This document shows positions 1 to 8,449 of a stretch of 64,000 bases of DNA, piece after piece. How positions within the stretch are numbered: the stretch's first letter is position 1; every line of letters begins with the position of its first letter. Source of the DNA: Betaproteobacteria bacterium Ga0077523 (GTDB lineage Bacteria > Pseudomonadota > Gammaproteobacteria > Burkholderiales > Ga0077523). The DNA lies in the NCBI GenBank assembly GCA_001464695.1, contig LNDQ01000150.1:62001-126000 (forward strand). The letters run 5' to 3'. The notes below the pieces were generated by a model. It was not told where the DNA came from. It saw nothing but the letters and a program-made list of their open reading frames with translations, and did not search any database. The translations under genes were made by a program, and so were the position numbers.

Positions 1-653
1 GCGCGGCGGGCGAGATGCCGACGCTGACCCCGTCGTTCGTCCGCATCCGCGGCTACTTCGACGAGGATGTCGAACCGGCGGTGGCAAGCCGTATCGACGC
101 CGTCACCGGCGCCTTGCGCGCTGCCGGTGCGGCTGTGCGCGAAGCGGTGGTGCCCGAACTGGCGCTCGCCCCGGGCGCGCAGTTCATCACCATGTCGGCG
201 GAGGCCGCCCAGGCCAATTGGCATCTGCTGGAAGGCACGGGCGATCGCCTGGGCGACGACGTACGCCTGCGCCTAGAGATCGGCCAGTTCTTTCTCGCCA
301 TCGAATACGTCAAGGCCCAGCGCATCCGGCGCGAAGTCCGCGATGCGCTGCTGCGCGCGCTCGGCGCAAGCGACGTGTTGATCACGCCGATGCTTGCGTG
401 CGCGCCGCCGCGCGTCGGTCAATCCATGATCACGGTCGGTGGCCGCACCTTGCCAGCCGCGGGGATGATGACGCGCTTCAGCTCGCCGTTCAACATGACC
501 GGTCTGCCGGCGCTCGCGCTGCCGTGCGGGTTCGACGCGGCGGGCCTCCCCCTCAGCCTGCAGCTGGTGGGCCGCCCCGGAGCGGACGCACAAGTGCTCG
601 CCGCCGGCTGCTGGCTCGAAAGGCTGCTCGGCCACGGCGTCGACAGGGTGTGA
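1..653 (+). CDS. Amidase signature family protein, C-terminal part (5' end outside window)
   Basis: About 216 in-frame residues are visible, reading from base 3, so this is the C-terminal part of an amidase of the GatA/AtzF-like amidase-signature family, which hydrolyses amide bonds. The supporting signature is near the C terminus: SSPFNMTGLPALALPCGF, then GLPLSLQLVGRPGAD, the usual family ending. The catalytic Ser-Ser-Lys centre would lie upstream of the window and cannot be checked. An ATG at 15 is internal and is not a credible start. The stop codon overlaps the GTG of the next gene, so the two are probably translationally coupled. The exact substrate cannot be told from this part. Confidence 0.8.
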   Translation, partial: AAGEMPTLTPSFVRIRGYFDEDVEPAVASRIDAVTGALRAAGAAVREAVVPELALAPGAQFITMSAEAAQANWHLLEGTGDRLGDDVRLRLEIGQFFLAIEYVKAQRIRREVRDALLRALGASDVLITPMLACAPPRVGQSMITVGGRTLPAAGMMTRFSSPFNMTGLPALALPCGFDAAGLPLSLQLVGRPGADAQVLAAGCWLERLLGHGVDRV

Positions 654-1462
654 GGGTCGTGGCCGGAAACGACACGGTGCTGCAGCAGTTTGGTGCCGAA
701 GCGACGGCGCGCCGCGTCGAGGCGTTGTACCTGACTCCCGATGTCGCGCAGCAGCGCGAAACGACGCTGGCTGAATTGGCACTGCGCCCCGGGGAGCGTG
801 TCCTCGATGTCGGCTGCGGTCCCGGCTTGCTCGCCGAGAGTGCGGCCGCAGCCGTCGGTGCTGCCGGCGCGGTCTGTGGCGTCGACCTGTCGCCGCCGAT
901 GGTGGCCCTGGCACGGCGACGGTGTGCCCACCTGCCCTGGGTTGCGTTCGAGGTCGCGGATGCGGTTGCTCTGCCGGGCGCGGCGGAGCGCTTCGATGCG
1001 GTCACCTGTACCCAGGTGCTCGAATACGTGCCCGATGTCGAACGCGCGCTCGACGAGTTGCGGCGTGTGCTGCGGCCCGGCGGTCGTTTGGCTCTGGTCG
1101 ACACCGATTGGGAGTCGTGCGTGTGGGCGAGCGCCGACATCGACCGGATGCGCCGGATGCTCGCCGCGTGGGACAGCCATTGCGCCCATCCACAGTTACC
1201 CCGGGTACTTGGCCCGATGCTTGCGCGTCATGGCTTTCGAGTCGAGAAAGTGGCAGCCGTGGCGATCGTCAATGCGATGGACGCCTCCAATACCTATAGC
1301 GAGGGGATGATGGCGATGATTGCGGAGCATGCCGTGCGTCGGGAAAGTGTCGAAGAATTTGACGCTCGCGCCTGGCTGGACGATCTCCGCGACCGGATCA
1401 GTCGGGGCGAAGCGTTCTTCAGCCTCGACCGTCACCTGTTCCTGGCCACCCGCCTGCCATGA
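650..1462 (+). CDS. SAM-dependent class I methyltransferase (UbiE-like fold)
   Basis: A 270-residue methyltransferase. Motif I, VLDVGCGPG, lies at about residues 51-59 and binds S-adenosylmethionine. GVDLSPPMVALA (motif II region), then FDAVTCTQVLEYVPD and LRRVLRPGGRLALVD follow in the order normal for the Methyltransf_11/UbiE group. The start is GTG 650, which overlaps the stop of the amidase gene; GTG 659 is a nearby alternative. No membrane segment or signal peptide is seen. The substrate is unknown. Coupling to an amidase could mean a shared small-molecule pathway, but nothing in the sequence proves it. Confidence 0.75.
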   Translation: MRVVAGNDTVLQQFGAEATARRVEALYLTPDVAQQRETTLAELALRPGERVLDVGCGPGLLAESAAAAVGAAGAVCGVDLSPPMVALARRRCAHLPWVAFEVADAVALPGAAERFDAVTCTQVLEYVPDVERALDELRRVLRPGGRLALVDTDWESCVWASADIDRMRRMLAAWDSHCAHPQLPRVLGPMLARHGFRVEKVAAVAIVNAMDASNTYSEGMMAMIAEHAVRRESVEEFDARAWLDDLRDRISRGEAFFSLDRHLFLATRLP

Positions 1463-1546
1463 CGCCGTCGTTCACTTCGCCCCTGGAACCCGGTAGCCTA
1501 GTGTGCATGTTTGCGCCCGCTTCGCCGTTGCGTCACGGAGCCGCCC

Positions 1547-1915
1547 TTGGTTGAACCGAAAGTGTGGCTCGGCGAGGAGGGCATCGTCCGCGTGGACTTC
1601 GGCGGCACCGGTGTGGTGACGCTCGACCTCGTCAAGGCGGAGCTCGCGGCGCGCAAGCGCATCGGTTCGACGCCCCAGGTGACGCTGGTGCACCTGCCGG
1701 GGGTGTGGCGGGTGGATGTGCAGGCCGCCGCGTTCATTTCGAGCCTCGAGATGGTGTCGATGACACGCGCCTCGGGCATGGTGACCGAATCGAGCCTGGG
1801 CAACCTCGCGGTGCGCGTGTTCGACCTGTATCACCGCCCGCCGTTTCCGTGGCGGGTGTTTGCGAACGAGGCCGACGCGGTCGACTGGCTGCAGCAATTC
1901 GTGGGGCATCGCTAG
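1547..1915 (+). CDS. Hypothetical small protein, possibly STAS/SpoIIAA-like
   Basis: A soluble protein of 122 residues. The chosen start is TTG 1547, because GGAG at 1537-1540 sits six bases upstream; an in-frame TTG at 1511 would add 12 residues without a ribosome site. The sequence alternates beta-rich and helical stretches (GIVRVDFGGTGVVTLDLVKAE; then a helix ending in FANEADAVDWLQQFV). The 'ANEADAVDWLQ' ending is common in small STAS/SpoIIAA-like proteins and in unknown proteins of similar size, so that family is only a suggestion. It stands alone in front of a 300-bp gap carrying two hairpin repeats. Confidence 0.5.
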   Translation: MVEPKVWLGEEGIVRVDFGGTGVVTLDLVKAELAARKRIGSTPQVTLVHLPGVWRVDVQAAAFISSLEMVSMTRASGMVTESSLGNLAVRVFDLYHRPPFPWRVFANEADAVDWLQQFVGHR

Positions 1916-1991
1916 CCCCCACGCTGACGCGCGAGGGAAGGAGAGAACGGCGACGATCGGTGAGGCTGATCGTCGAGATGGACGATGGCCC

Positions 1992-2036
1992 CCATCCCGG
2001 CCTTCCCCCGGCATGGCCGGGGGAAGGCCGGGATGG
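1992..2036. repeat. Perfect 21-bp stem-loop, REP-like intergenic repeat 1
   Basis: The arms 1992-2012 and 2016-2036 are exact reverse complements, separated by the loop ATG. The arm contains CCCGGCC and CCCCCGGC blocks. It lies in the non-coding gap 1916-2219. No U-tract follows, so a simple terminator is less likely than a REP/BIME-like repeat. A second, related stem-loop lies about 40 bases downstream. Confidence 0.7.
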
Positions 2037-2072
2037 CGCCAGCAGCGCGAGGATGCACAAGGAAGTACATCC

Positions 2073-2097
2073 CCTCCCCCGGCAACGCCGGGGGAGG
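2073..2097. repeat. Stem-loop, REP-like intergenic repeat 2
   Basis: The arms CCTCCCCCGGC (2073-2083) and GCCGGGGGAGG (2087-2097) are exact reverse complements around the loop AAC. An outer partial pairing is possible between CATCCC just upstream and the AGGGTGGGGG stretch just downstream. The core CCCCCGGC is shared with the preceding stem-loop, so the pair looks like one repeat family. The rest of the gap 1916-2219 shows nothing else I can support. Confidence 0.6.
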
Positions 2098-2219
2098 TTT
2101 AGGGTGGGGGCATGCGGCGCCGACTTCCGCGGAGCGGAGCGAAGCACGACGATCGGGCGGGTCGATCGCCGCGGGTCCGGAGATCGCTATCATGGCGTCT
2201 TCCCCGATGGAGGCGTGAG

Positions 2220-2972
2220 ATGAGCCTGTCGTTTCGCAAGAAGCTGAAGGAAGGGCAGCCGCTGGTGGGTGCGCTGCTGCAGATCCCGTTGCCCGAAGTC
2301 GCGGAGTGCTTCGTGGAGGCCGGCTACGAGTGGCTGTTCCTGGATCTGGAACACTCGCCGATGGATGCGCGGGCTGCGCTGACGCTGTTGACCGCCGTGG
2401 ACAGCCGCGTGCCGTGCGTCGTGCGTGTCCCGTGGAACGACGAGGCCTACATCAAGAAGGCGCTCGACATCGGCGCGACCGGCATCATCGTGCCGCTGGT
2501 GAATACGGCGGAAGACGCGAAGCGTGCCGTCGACCGCTGCAAGTATCCGCCCATGGGAGTGCGCAGCGTCGGCATCACGCGCGCGCAGCGCTTCGACCTC
2601 GACTTCGATTCTTACATGCAGCGCGCCAACGACGAGATCGCGGTGATCGTGCAGATCGAGCATGTCGAAGCGGCGCGCAACATCGACGCGATCCTCGACG
2701 TGCCCGGCATCGACGGCGTGTTCGTCGGGCCGTTCGACCTCTCGGGGAGCATGAACAAACCCGGCCGCATCAACGATCCCGAAGTGCAGCAGGCGATCCA
2801 GCAGATCATCCGCGCATGCGAGAAGCGCGACATCGCCCGCTGCATCTACGCGCACACGCCGGGCCATGCGAAGACTTACATGGATCAGGGCTACCGCGTG
2901 ATCGGGTTGTGCACGGACTACATCCTGCTGGCCCGTGCGGCGGCGGCGGCGTTGAAGGAAGTGCGGGGGTAG
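2220..2972 (+). CDS. HpcH/HpaI aldolase family protein
   Basis: A 250-residue class II (divalent metal) pyruvate-type aldolase that cleaves or forms 2-keto-3-deoxy or 4-hydroxy-2-oxo acids in the cytoplasm. Family marks: GALLQIPLPEVAE at the N terminus, LFLDLEHSP with the catalytic His-Asp region, VRVPWND, GATGIIVPLVNT, the metal Glu in VQIEHVEA and the metal Asp in GVFVGPFDLSGSM. The start is ATG 2220, with GGAGG at 2210-2214. Length fits the HpaI/GarL/RhmA group. It faces a 2-keto-4-pentenoate-hydratase-like gene tail to tail. The two activities are sequential in meta-cleavage pathways, but the rest of such a pathway is absent here. Which aldol substrate is used cannot be told. Confidence 0.85.
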   Translation: MSLSFRKKLKEGQPLVGALLQIPLPEVAECFVEAGYEWLFLDLEHSPMDARAALTLLTAVDSRVPCVVRVPWNDEAYIKKALDIGATGIIVPLVNTAEDAKRAVDRCKYPPMGVRSVGITRAQRFDLDFDSYMQRANDEIAVIVQIEHVEAARNIDAILDVPGIDGVFVGPFDLSGSMNKPGRINDPEVQQAIQQIIRACEKRDIARCIYAHTPGHAKTYMDQGYRVIGLCTDYILLARAAAAALKEVRG

Positions 2973-2989
2973 ACAGGAACAAAGCGCAG

Positions 2990-3067
2990 AACGCGGCGGA
3001 CGCGGCGGACGCGGGGTAAGGCAACGACAAGGCTGTTCAGTTGGATTTCCGCCGCGTCCGCCGCGTT
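2990..3067. terminator. 20-bp inverted repeat between convergent genes, possible bidirectional terminator
   Basis: The arm 2990-3009 and the arm 3048-3067 are perfect 20-base reverse complements with a 38-base spacer. Each arm is itself built of the tandem unit GCGGCGGAC or its complement. It sits between the convergent aldolase (stop 2972) and hydratase (stop 3110) genes, the right place for a bidirectional terminator. There is no T-tract, so a dispersed repeat is an equal possibility. Confidence 0.45.
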
Positions 3068-3109
3068 GATTGCTGCTTGAACTTGTCCTGCTTGTCGCCT
3101 GCCTGTGTC

Positions 3110-3892
3110 CTAAGACCTGAACCCGATCTCCACGCTGCCCACCCCCTCGACCGTGAAGCGGTACTGCTCTCCGGCCTTGGGGAACCGGGTCGTCACCAGG
3201 CTGCCGGTGGATACGATCTCGCCCGCATGCAGCGTTTCGCCGCGGGCCGAAAGATGGTTCGCGAGCCAGCGCAGCGGCTCGAACGGGTGTCCCAGCACAT
3301 CGCGGCCGTGGCCCTGGTCGATCACCGCGCCGTTCAACTCGACCACGCCGCGGGCAGCGGCGAGATCGGGCCATTTCGAGACGTACTCGCCCTGCACGAT
3401 GCCTTCGTTCCACGCGTTGTCGGCCACGAGCGAGAGCATGTCGAGCGGGTAGGGCGAGTTGCGGTCGTCGATCACCTCGAACGCGGGGCAGACCGCACCT
3501 ACGGCACCAGCCACGTCGTCGAGAGTCCACGCACCAGCGCGCGGGGCGAGTGCGCGGCCGAGCCGCACGCAAATCTCGAACTCGATGCCCAGACGCTTCA
3601 GACTCGACAGCCGCCATTGCGCGCCGCTCTTCGCCAGCCGGTCGGCGAGCACTACGCCGGCGACCGGATGGTCGATACTGCACATCTGCTGCATGCGCAG
3701 CGAGGTGAGCCCGATCTTGTAACCGACCCGCGGGCCCTTCAAGGGCAGGAGGCGCTCGACGAAGGCCGCCTGAATCGCATAGGCGCCGTCGAGATCCGCT
3801 GCGCCGTGATCGCGGGCGAAGGGAACGAGGTCGCGCAGGTGCGCGTGATCGTCGACGAGGGTGGCGGCGGTACGGGCGGGGTCGAGCGGCAT
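3110..3892 (-). CDS. 2-keto-4-pentenoate hydratase / FAH-superfamily enzyme
   Basis: A 260-residue cytoplasmic enzyme of the fumarylacetoacetate-hydrolase superfamily, closest by eye to 2-keto-4-pentenoate hydratases and 4-oxalocrotonate decarboxylases (MhpD/HpaH/DmpH type). These use Mg2+ to hydrate or decarboxylate dienoic keto acids. Marks: AYAIQAAFVERLL, GYKIGLTS, the metal-binding stretch GIEFEICVRLGRAL, FEVIDDR, and GEIVSTGSLVTT near the C terminus. The start ATG faces the PLD-family gene across 67 bases, so the two promoters are divergent. Substrate specificity is not resolved. Confidence 0.8.
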   Translation of the reverse strand: MPLDPARTAATLVDDHAHLRDLVPFARDHGAADLDGAYAIQAAFVERLLPLKGPRVGYKIGLTSLRMQQMCSIDHPVAGVVLADRLAKSGAQWRLSSLKRLGIEFEICVRLGRALAPRAGAWTLDDVAGAVGAVCPAFEVIDDRNSPYPLDMLSLVADNAWNEGIVQGEYVSKWPDLAAARGVVELNGAVIDQGHGRDVLGHPFEPLRWLANHLSARGETLHAGEIVSTGSLVTTRFPKAGEQYRFTVEGVGSVEIGFRS

Positions 3893-3959
3893 GGTGCGGT
3901 TCCGGGGAGCGTGATCCCGGCATGATAGCGGGGCTCATGTATTCTTCGGATCGCTTCCC

Positions 3960-5567
3960 ATGTCTCCGACCCTGCAGCGTCTCGGCGCGAAGATGGCCTG
4001 GCTCGCCCGCGCGGCGGCGTGCTCGGCAGCACTGCTCGCAGGCTGTGCCACGTTGCCGCCGCCCGGCGAAGAGGCGCGCTCCACGGCGCTCGATCCTGCC
4101 ACCGTGACGCGTCTTTCCCGCACCCTCGCAACGGACCTCGAGCAGCACCCGGGCAAGTCCGGCTTGCTGCTGCTCGATTCCGGACTGGACGCGTTCATCG
4201 CCCGCGCGCTGGCAGCCGATCTCGCGGAGCGTACTCTCGATCTCCAGTACTACCTGGTGCACGACGGGCTCACCACGCGCGTGCTGCTCGCGCGGATCCT
4301 CGCCGCCGCCGATCGCGGCGTGCGCGTGCGGCTGCTGATCGACGATCTGTACACCACCGGCAAGGACGCCAACATCGCGGTGCTGGACGGTCACCCCAAC
4401 ATCGAAGTCCGCGTCTTCAACCCGTTCGCCTCGCGCAGCTGGCAACTCGGGCGCATGTTCGCGTTCCTGACCGACGGCGATCGGTTGAATCACCGGATGC
4501 ACAACAAGATGTTCGTCGCCGACAACCAGCTCGCGGTGGTCGGCGGACGCAATCTGGGCGACGAATACTTCTGGGCCTCCGGCGGCACCAACTTCGCCGA
4601 CATGGACCTGCTGGCGGTGGGCCCGGTGGTCCCGAACGTCTCGGCCAGCTTCGACGAGTACTGGAACAGCCCGTGGGCCTACCGCATCCGCCGCCTGTTC
4701 ACCGGCCACACCGACGGGGGTTCGCTCGATCGCCTGCGCAATCGGCTCGCCAAGGAACTGCAGGCGGCGGCGGGGTCGGAGTACGCTCAGCGGCTCAGGC
4801 AGGCGGACCTGGTGCGCTATCTGGGCAAGGGCGAACTGCCGATGGTGTGGGCCGATGCCCGGGTCGTCTACGACAAGCCGCGCAAGGTGGCGACCAAGGG
4901 CCAGCAACCCGATCCTGCCGTCCACATCGGCCCGCTGGTGCGCCCGGTCGCGGACTCGGCGCAATCGGAGCTCGTCATCGTGTCGCCCTATTTCATTCCT
5001 GGCGACGCGGGGGTCGAATACCTGAAGGCGATGGTTGCCCGTGGCGTGCGGGTGCGCATCCTGACCAACTCGCTCGCTTCGAACGACGTCTCGGCGGTCC
5101 ACGTGGGCTACGCGCGCTATCGCGAAGCCCTGCTGCGGGCAGGTGTCGAATTGCACGAGATGCGGCCGGCGCTGATCGGCCGCAACAACGCGCGCGACAG
5201 CAAGCTCATGATCGGGTCGTCGTCCGCCAGCCTGCACACCAAGGCGTTCGTGGTGGACAGCGCCCACGTGTTCGTCGGTTCGATGAACCTCGATCCGCGC
5301 TCGGCCTACCTCAATACCGAACTCGGCATCCTGGTGGACAGCCCCGAACTCGCACGGCAATTGCTGGTCGTGATCGGCCAGCAACTGCTGCCGCGCAACA
5401 GCTTCCGGCTGAAGCTGGCAGGCCCCGAAGGCGGCCGCCAGCACCTCGTGTGGATCGGCGAGGAAGCGGGCCAGCCGGTGGAACTCACCACCGAACCGAA
5501 GGCGAGCTGGTGGCGGCGGACCTCGACCCGGGTGATGGGATGGTTCGTCCCCGAACGAATGTTGTAG
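3960..5567 (+). CDS. Phospholipase D / cardiolipin synthase-like lipoprotein
   Basis: A 535-residue exported protein of the PLD superfamily. The N terminus is a lipoprotein signal ending LLAGC with Cys at residue 29, so it should be anchored to an envelope membrane facing the periplasm. Two HKD motifs are intact: HNKMFVAD at about residue 181 and HTKAFVVD at about residue 426, each followed by the usual G-x-x-N (VGGRN, VGSMN). These form one active site for phosphatidyl transfer or phosphodiester hydrolysis. Lipid work such as cardiolipin synthesis (ClsC-like) is likely but not proven. It is followed after nine bases by a DNA glycosylase gene; that linkage is probably positional. Confidence 0.85.
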   Translation: MSPTLQRLGAKMAWLARAAACSAALLAGCATLPPPGEEARSTALDPATVTRLSRTLATDLEQHPGKSGLLLLDSGLDAFIARALAADLAERTLDLQYYLVHDGLTTRVLLARILAAADRGVRVRLLIDDLYTTGKDANIAVLDGHPNIEVRVFNPFASRSWQLGRMFAFLTDGDRLNHRMHNKMFVADNQLAVVGGRNLGDEYFWASGGTNFADMDLLAVGPVVPNVSASFDEYWNSPWAYRIRRLFTGHTDGGSLDRLRNRLAKELQAAAGSEYAQRLRQADLVRYLGKGELPMVWADARVVYDKPRKVATKGQQPDPAVHIGPLVRPVADSAQSELVIVSPYFIPGDAGVEYLKAMVARGVRVRILTNSLASNDVSAVHVGYARYREALLRAGVELHEMRPALIGRNNARDSKLMIGSSSASLHTKAFVVDSAHVFVGSMNLDPRSAYLNTELGILVDSPELARQLLVVIGQQLLPRNSFRLKLAGPEGGRQHLVWIGEEAGQPVELTTEPKASWWRRTSTRVMGWFVPERML

Positions 5568-5576
5568 GGCCGCGAC

Positions 5577-6461
5577 GTGCCGGAACTGCCCGACGTTACC
5601 GTCTACACCGAACGCATCGGAGCGCTCGCGTCCGGTACTCTTCTGCAGCACGTACGCATCGTGAACCCGTTCGTGCTGCGCACCGCGGTGCCGCCGATCG
5701 CGTCGCTAGAAGGGCGTCGGCTGCAGGGCGCGCGGCGCCTCGGCAAACGCATCGTGCTCGAATTCGACGATGACCTGCATCTCGTGCTGCACCTCATGCG
5801 CGCGGGCCGGCTGCGCTGGCTCTCACCGGGGGCGAAGCTGCCGGGCAAGATGACCCTCGCGGCCCTCGATTTCGAAGCCGGGTCGCTGGTGTTCACCGAA
5901 GCGGGTACGAAACGCCGCGCATCGATGCACCTGGTCGTGGGCGATGCAGCACTTGCCGCCTTCGATGCCGGCGGGCTCGAAGTGCTCGAGGCGGATCTCG
6001 CAACGTTTGCGGCACGCTTGCGTTCCGAGAACCACACGTTGAAGCGCTCGCTCACCGCGCCGCACCTGATGAGCGGCATCGGCGGGGCCTATTCGGACGA
6101 GATCCTGCATCGGGCGCGCCTGTCGCCGATCGCCCATTCGAAGGATCTCGGCGATGACGAGATCGAACGCCTGTACCACGCCGTGCGCGATGTCCTGACC
6201 GAATGGACCGTGCGCCTGCGCGACGAAACCGGCCGCGGCTTTCCCGAGAAAGTCACCGCTTTCCGCAAGGGCATGGCCGTGCATGGCCGGTTCGGTGAGC
6301 CGTGTCCGGTGTGCGGCACGCCCGTCCAGCGCATCGTGTATGCCGACACCGAGACCAACTACTGCCCGCGCTGCCAGACGGCTGGCCGGGTGCTGGCCGA
6401 TCGCGCGTTGTCGCGATTGCTCAAGTCGAGCTGGCCGCGGAGCGTCGACGAACTCGAATGA
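5577..6461 (+). CDS. Formamidopyrimidine-DNA glycosylase / endonuclease VIII family (Fpg/Nei)
   Basis: A 294-residue base-excision repair enzyme that removes oxidised bases and nicks the abasic site. The start is GTG 5577, which gives the required Pro-2 and Glu-3 (PELPDV), the catalytic N terminus. The DNA-binding Lys is in ARRLGKRIVLEF. The C-terminal zinc finger is intact with Cys at residues 243, 246, 263 and 266 (C-x2-C-x16-C-x2-C). The sequence is not close enough to E. coli MutM or Nei for me to fix the substrate class, so no symbol is given. The stop codon overlaps the mnmC start (ATGA), so the two are coupled. Confidence 0.88.
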   Translation: MPELPDVTVYTERIGALASGTLLQHVRIVNPFVLRTAVPPIASLEGRRLQGARRLGKRIVLEFDDDLHLVLHLMRAGRLRWLSPGAKLPGKMTLAALDFEAGSLVFTEAGTKRRASMHLVVGDAALAAFDAGGLEVLEADLATFAARLRSENHTLKRSLTAPHLMSGIGGAYSDEILHRARLSPIAHSKDLGDDEIERLYHAVRDVLTEWTVRLRDETGRGFPEKVTAFRKGMAVHGRFGEPCPVCGTPVQRIVYADTETNYCPRCQTAGRVLADRALSRLLKSSWPRSVDELE

Positions 6462-8419
6462 TCGACTGGGTCGACGGTCAGCCGTACTCGCCGCAGTTCG
6501 GCGATGTCTATTTCTCGCGGGCAAGCGGCATCGACGAGTCCCGGCACGTGTTCGTCGAGGGTAATCGTCTGCCCGAACGGTTCGCGGCACTCGCGCCCGG
6601 CACAGCCTTCAGCATCGGCGAGACCGGCTTCGGTACCGGCCTCAATTTCCTGTGCGCGTGGCACGCGTTCGAGGAAACCGCGCCGAAGGATGCACGATTG
6701 CAGTTCGTGAGCACGGAGCTGCTGCCGCTCTCTGCCCCCGACCTGGCCCGTGCGCTGGGTCTATGGCCGGTGTTGCACGACCTTGCGTCGCAACTGCTGG
6801 AACAATGGGACGAACTCGCCGTCGGCTGGCAACGATTCGTCTTCTCCGGCGGTCGCATCACGCTCACGCTGCTGATCGGCGACGCACGCGTGACCCTGCC
6901 TCAGGTGGACGGTGTGATCGATGCCTGGTTTCTCGACGGCTTTGCGCCGGCGAGGAACCCGGAGTTGTGGACGCCGCAGTTGATGTCGGCGATCTCGGCG
7001 CATTCGAATCCGGGCACGACGTGCGCAACCTACTCCAGCGCCGGTGACGTGCGCCGGGCGTTGCAGGCGGCCGGATTCCGTGTCGAGAAGGCCGCGGGTT
7101 TCGGGCCCAAGCGCGAGATGCTGAGGGGTGTCTGCGTATCCCCGGCACCGCTCCCGTACCGGGCGCCGTGGCTGCGGCGTCCGGCGGGCGGACCGAACCC
7201 GCGGAGAGCCATCGTGATCGGCGCCGGCCTGGCGGGCACCGCGGCGGCGGCGAGTCTCGCGGCGCGCGGCGTCGAAGTCACGGTGATCGAGCGCCACGAG
7301 ACGATCGCCGGCGCGGCCTCGGGGAATGCCCAGGGTGTCCTGTACGCGAAGCTATCGCCGCACGACACGGCATTGACCCGCTTGCTCACGGCGGGCCTGG
7401 AGTTCTCGCTACGCGAGATCGCCCGGCGTTTGCCCGAAGATGGTCTCGCCTGGTCGCGCTGTGGTGTGCTGCAGCTCGCGCACGATGCTGCCGAAGTCAC
7501 CCGGCAGAACGCGTTGGCGCGGCAGGGTTGGCCATCCAGCTTCCTGCGATCCGTGGATCCCGGGGAGGCGAGCGCGATCGCCGGGGTCATGGTCGATGTC
7601 GAGGCGCTCCATCTGAAACGTGCCGGGTGGGTTCATCCTCCTGCGCTGTGCGCCGCGTTCGTGCAGCATCCCCGCATCCGGGTGATTGCGCGGCACGAAG
7701 CCCTGCACATCGATCGCCTGGCTTCCGGGGACTGGCGCGTGGCGACCGCCGGGATCTGGAGCGCCGAGGCGCCGGTCGTGGTCATCGCCACTGCGGCCGA
7801 CACGCGGGCGTTCGCAGCGACCGCTCAGTTGCCCACCCACGTGATCCGCGGTCAGCTCACCCACCTCGAGTGCAACGACGTCAGTGCCAGGCTGGCAACC
7901 GTGCTGTGCGGCGAGCGCTACATCGCGCCGGCGCGGGCGGGCTTGCACTGCCTGGGTGCCACTTTCGGTATCCGCGACGCCGACACCGGTGTGCGCACCG
8001 AAGATCACCGCGAGAACCTCGCCACGCTGCACGCGCTGTCGCCCACTCTGGCGGCTGCCTTCCCGGAGGCAGCGCGGGATCCGGCGCGTTGTTCGGGTCG
8101 TGCCGCGCTGCGCTGCGTGGCGCCGGACTACCTGCCGATCGTCGGTCCGCTCACCGATGCGACAAGCTTTGCGGCGCGCTATGCCCGCCTTGCCAAGGAT
8201 GCCACCACGCAGTTCGAAGACCCGGCCCCATGGCTCGATGGGTTGTTCGTCTCCGTTGCCCATGGCTCGCGCGGGCTGTTGACCGCACCGATCGCGGGCG
8301 AACTGATCGCAGCCGGCATGCTGGGCGAGCCCGCGCCGGTGCCGGCGGCCGTGGTCGACGCGATCGCGCCTTCGCGATTCTTTGCACGCGCGTTGAAACG
8401 CGCCCGTCATGGCGCGTGA
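6458..8419 (+). CDS. mnmC: Bifunctional tRNA 5-methylaminomethyl-2-thiouridine biosynthesis protein MnmC
   Basis: A 653-residue fused enzyme completing the mnm5s2U modification at the wobble base of certain tRNAs. The N-terminal half is the SAM methyltransferase (GETGFGTGLNFL and DAWFLDGFAPARNPELW, the MnmC2 signature). The C-terminal half is the FAD oxidoreductase that demodifies cmnm5U: the dinucleotide-binding GAGLAGTAAAASLAARG begins at about residue 255, then ASGNAQGVLYAKLSPHD, and SVAHGSRGLLTAPIAGELIA near the end. The length fits the fused family. The start is ATG 6458, overlapping the upstream stop. Confidence 0.95.
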   Translation: MIDWVDGQPYSPQFGDVYFSRASGIDESRHVFVEGNRLPERFAALAPGTAFSIGETGFGTGLNFLCAWHAFEETAPKDARLQFVSTELLPLSAPDLARALGLWPVLHDLASQLLEQWDELAVGWQRFVFSGGRITLTLLIGDARVTLPQVDGVIDAWFLDGFAPARNPELWTPQLMSAISAHSNPGTTCATYSSAGDVRRALQAAGFRVEKAAGFGPKREMLRGVCVSPAPLPYRAPWLRRPAGGPNPRRAIVIGAGLAGTAAAASLAARGVEVTVIERHETIAGAASGNAQGVLYAKLSPHDTALTRLLTAGLEFSLREIARRLPEDGLAWSRCGVLQLAHDAAEVTRQNALARQGWPSSFLRSVDPGEASAIAGVMVDVEALHLKRAGWVHPPALCAAFVQHPRIRVIARHEALHIDRLASGDWRVATAGIWSAEAPVVVIATAADTRAFAATAQLPTHVIRGQLTHLECNDVSARLATVLCGERYIAPARAGLHCLGATFGIRDADTGVRTEDHRENLATLHALSPTLAAAFPEAARDPARCSGRAALRCVAPDYLPIVGPLTDATSFAARYARLAKDATTQFEDPAPWLDGLFVSVAHGSRGLLTAPIAGELIAAGMLGEPAPVPAAVVDAIAPSRFFARALKRARHGA

Positions 8420-8449
8420 GCGTTGTGGCATGCTTGCACGCAGTCTCCC

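Noticed and set aside
2190-5651. Very long minus-strand open frame of over 1100 codons
   Set aside because: It lies antisense to the aldolase and PLD-family genes, is full of Arg/Gly/His/Ala, has no family motif, and is typical of GC-rich third-position bias on the opposite strand.
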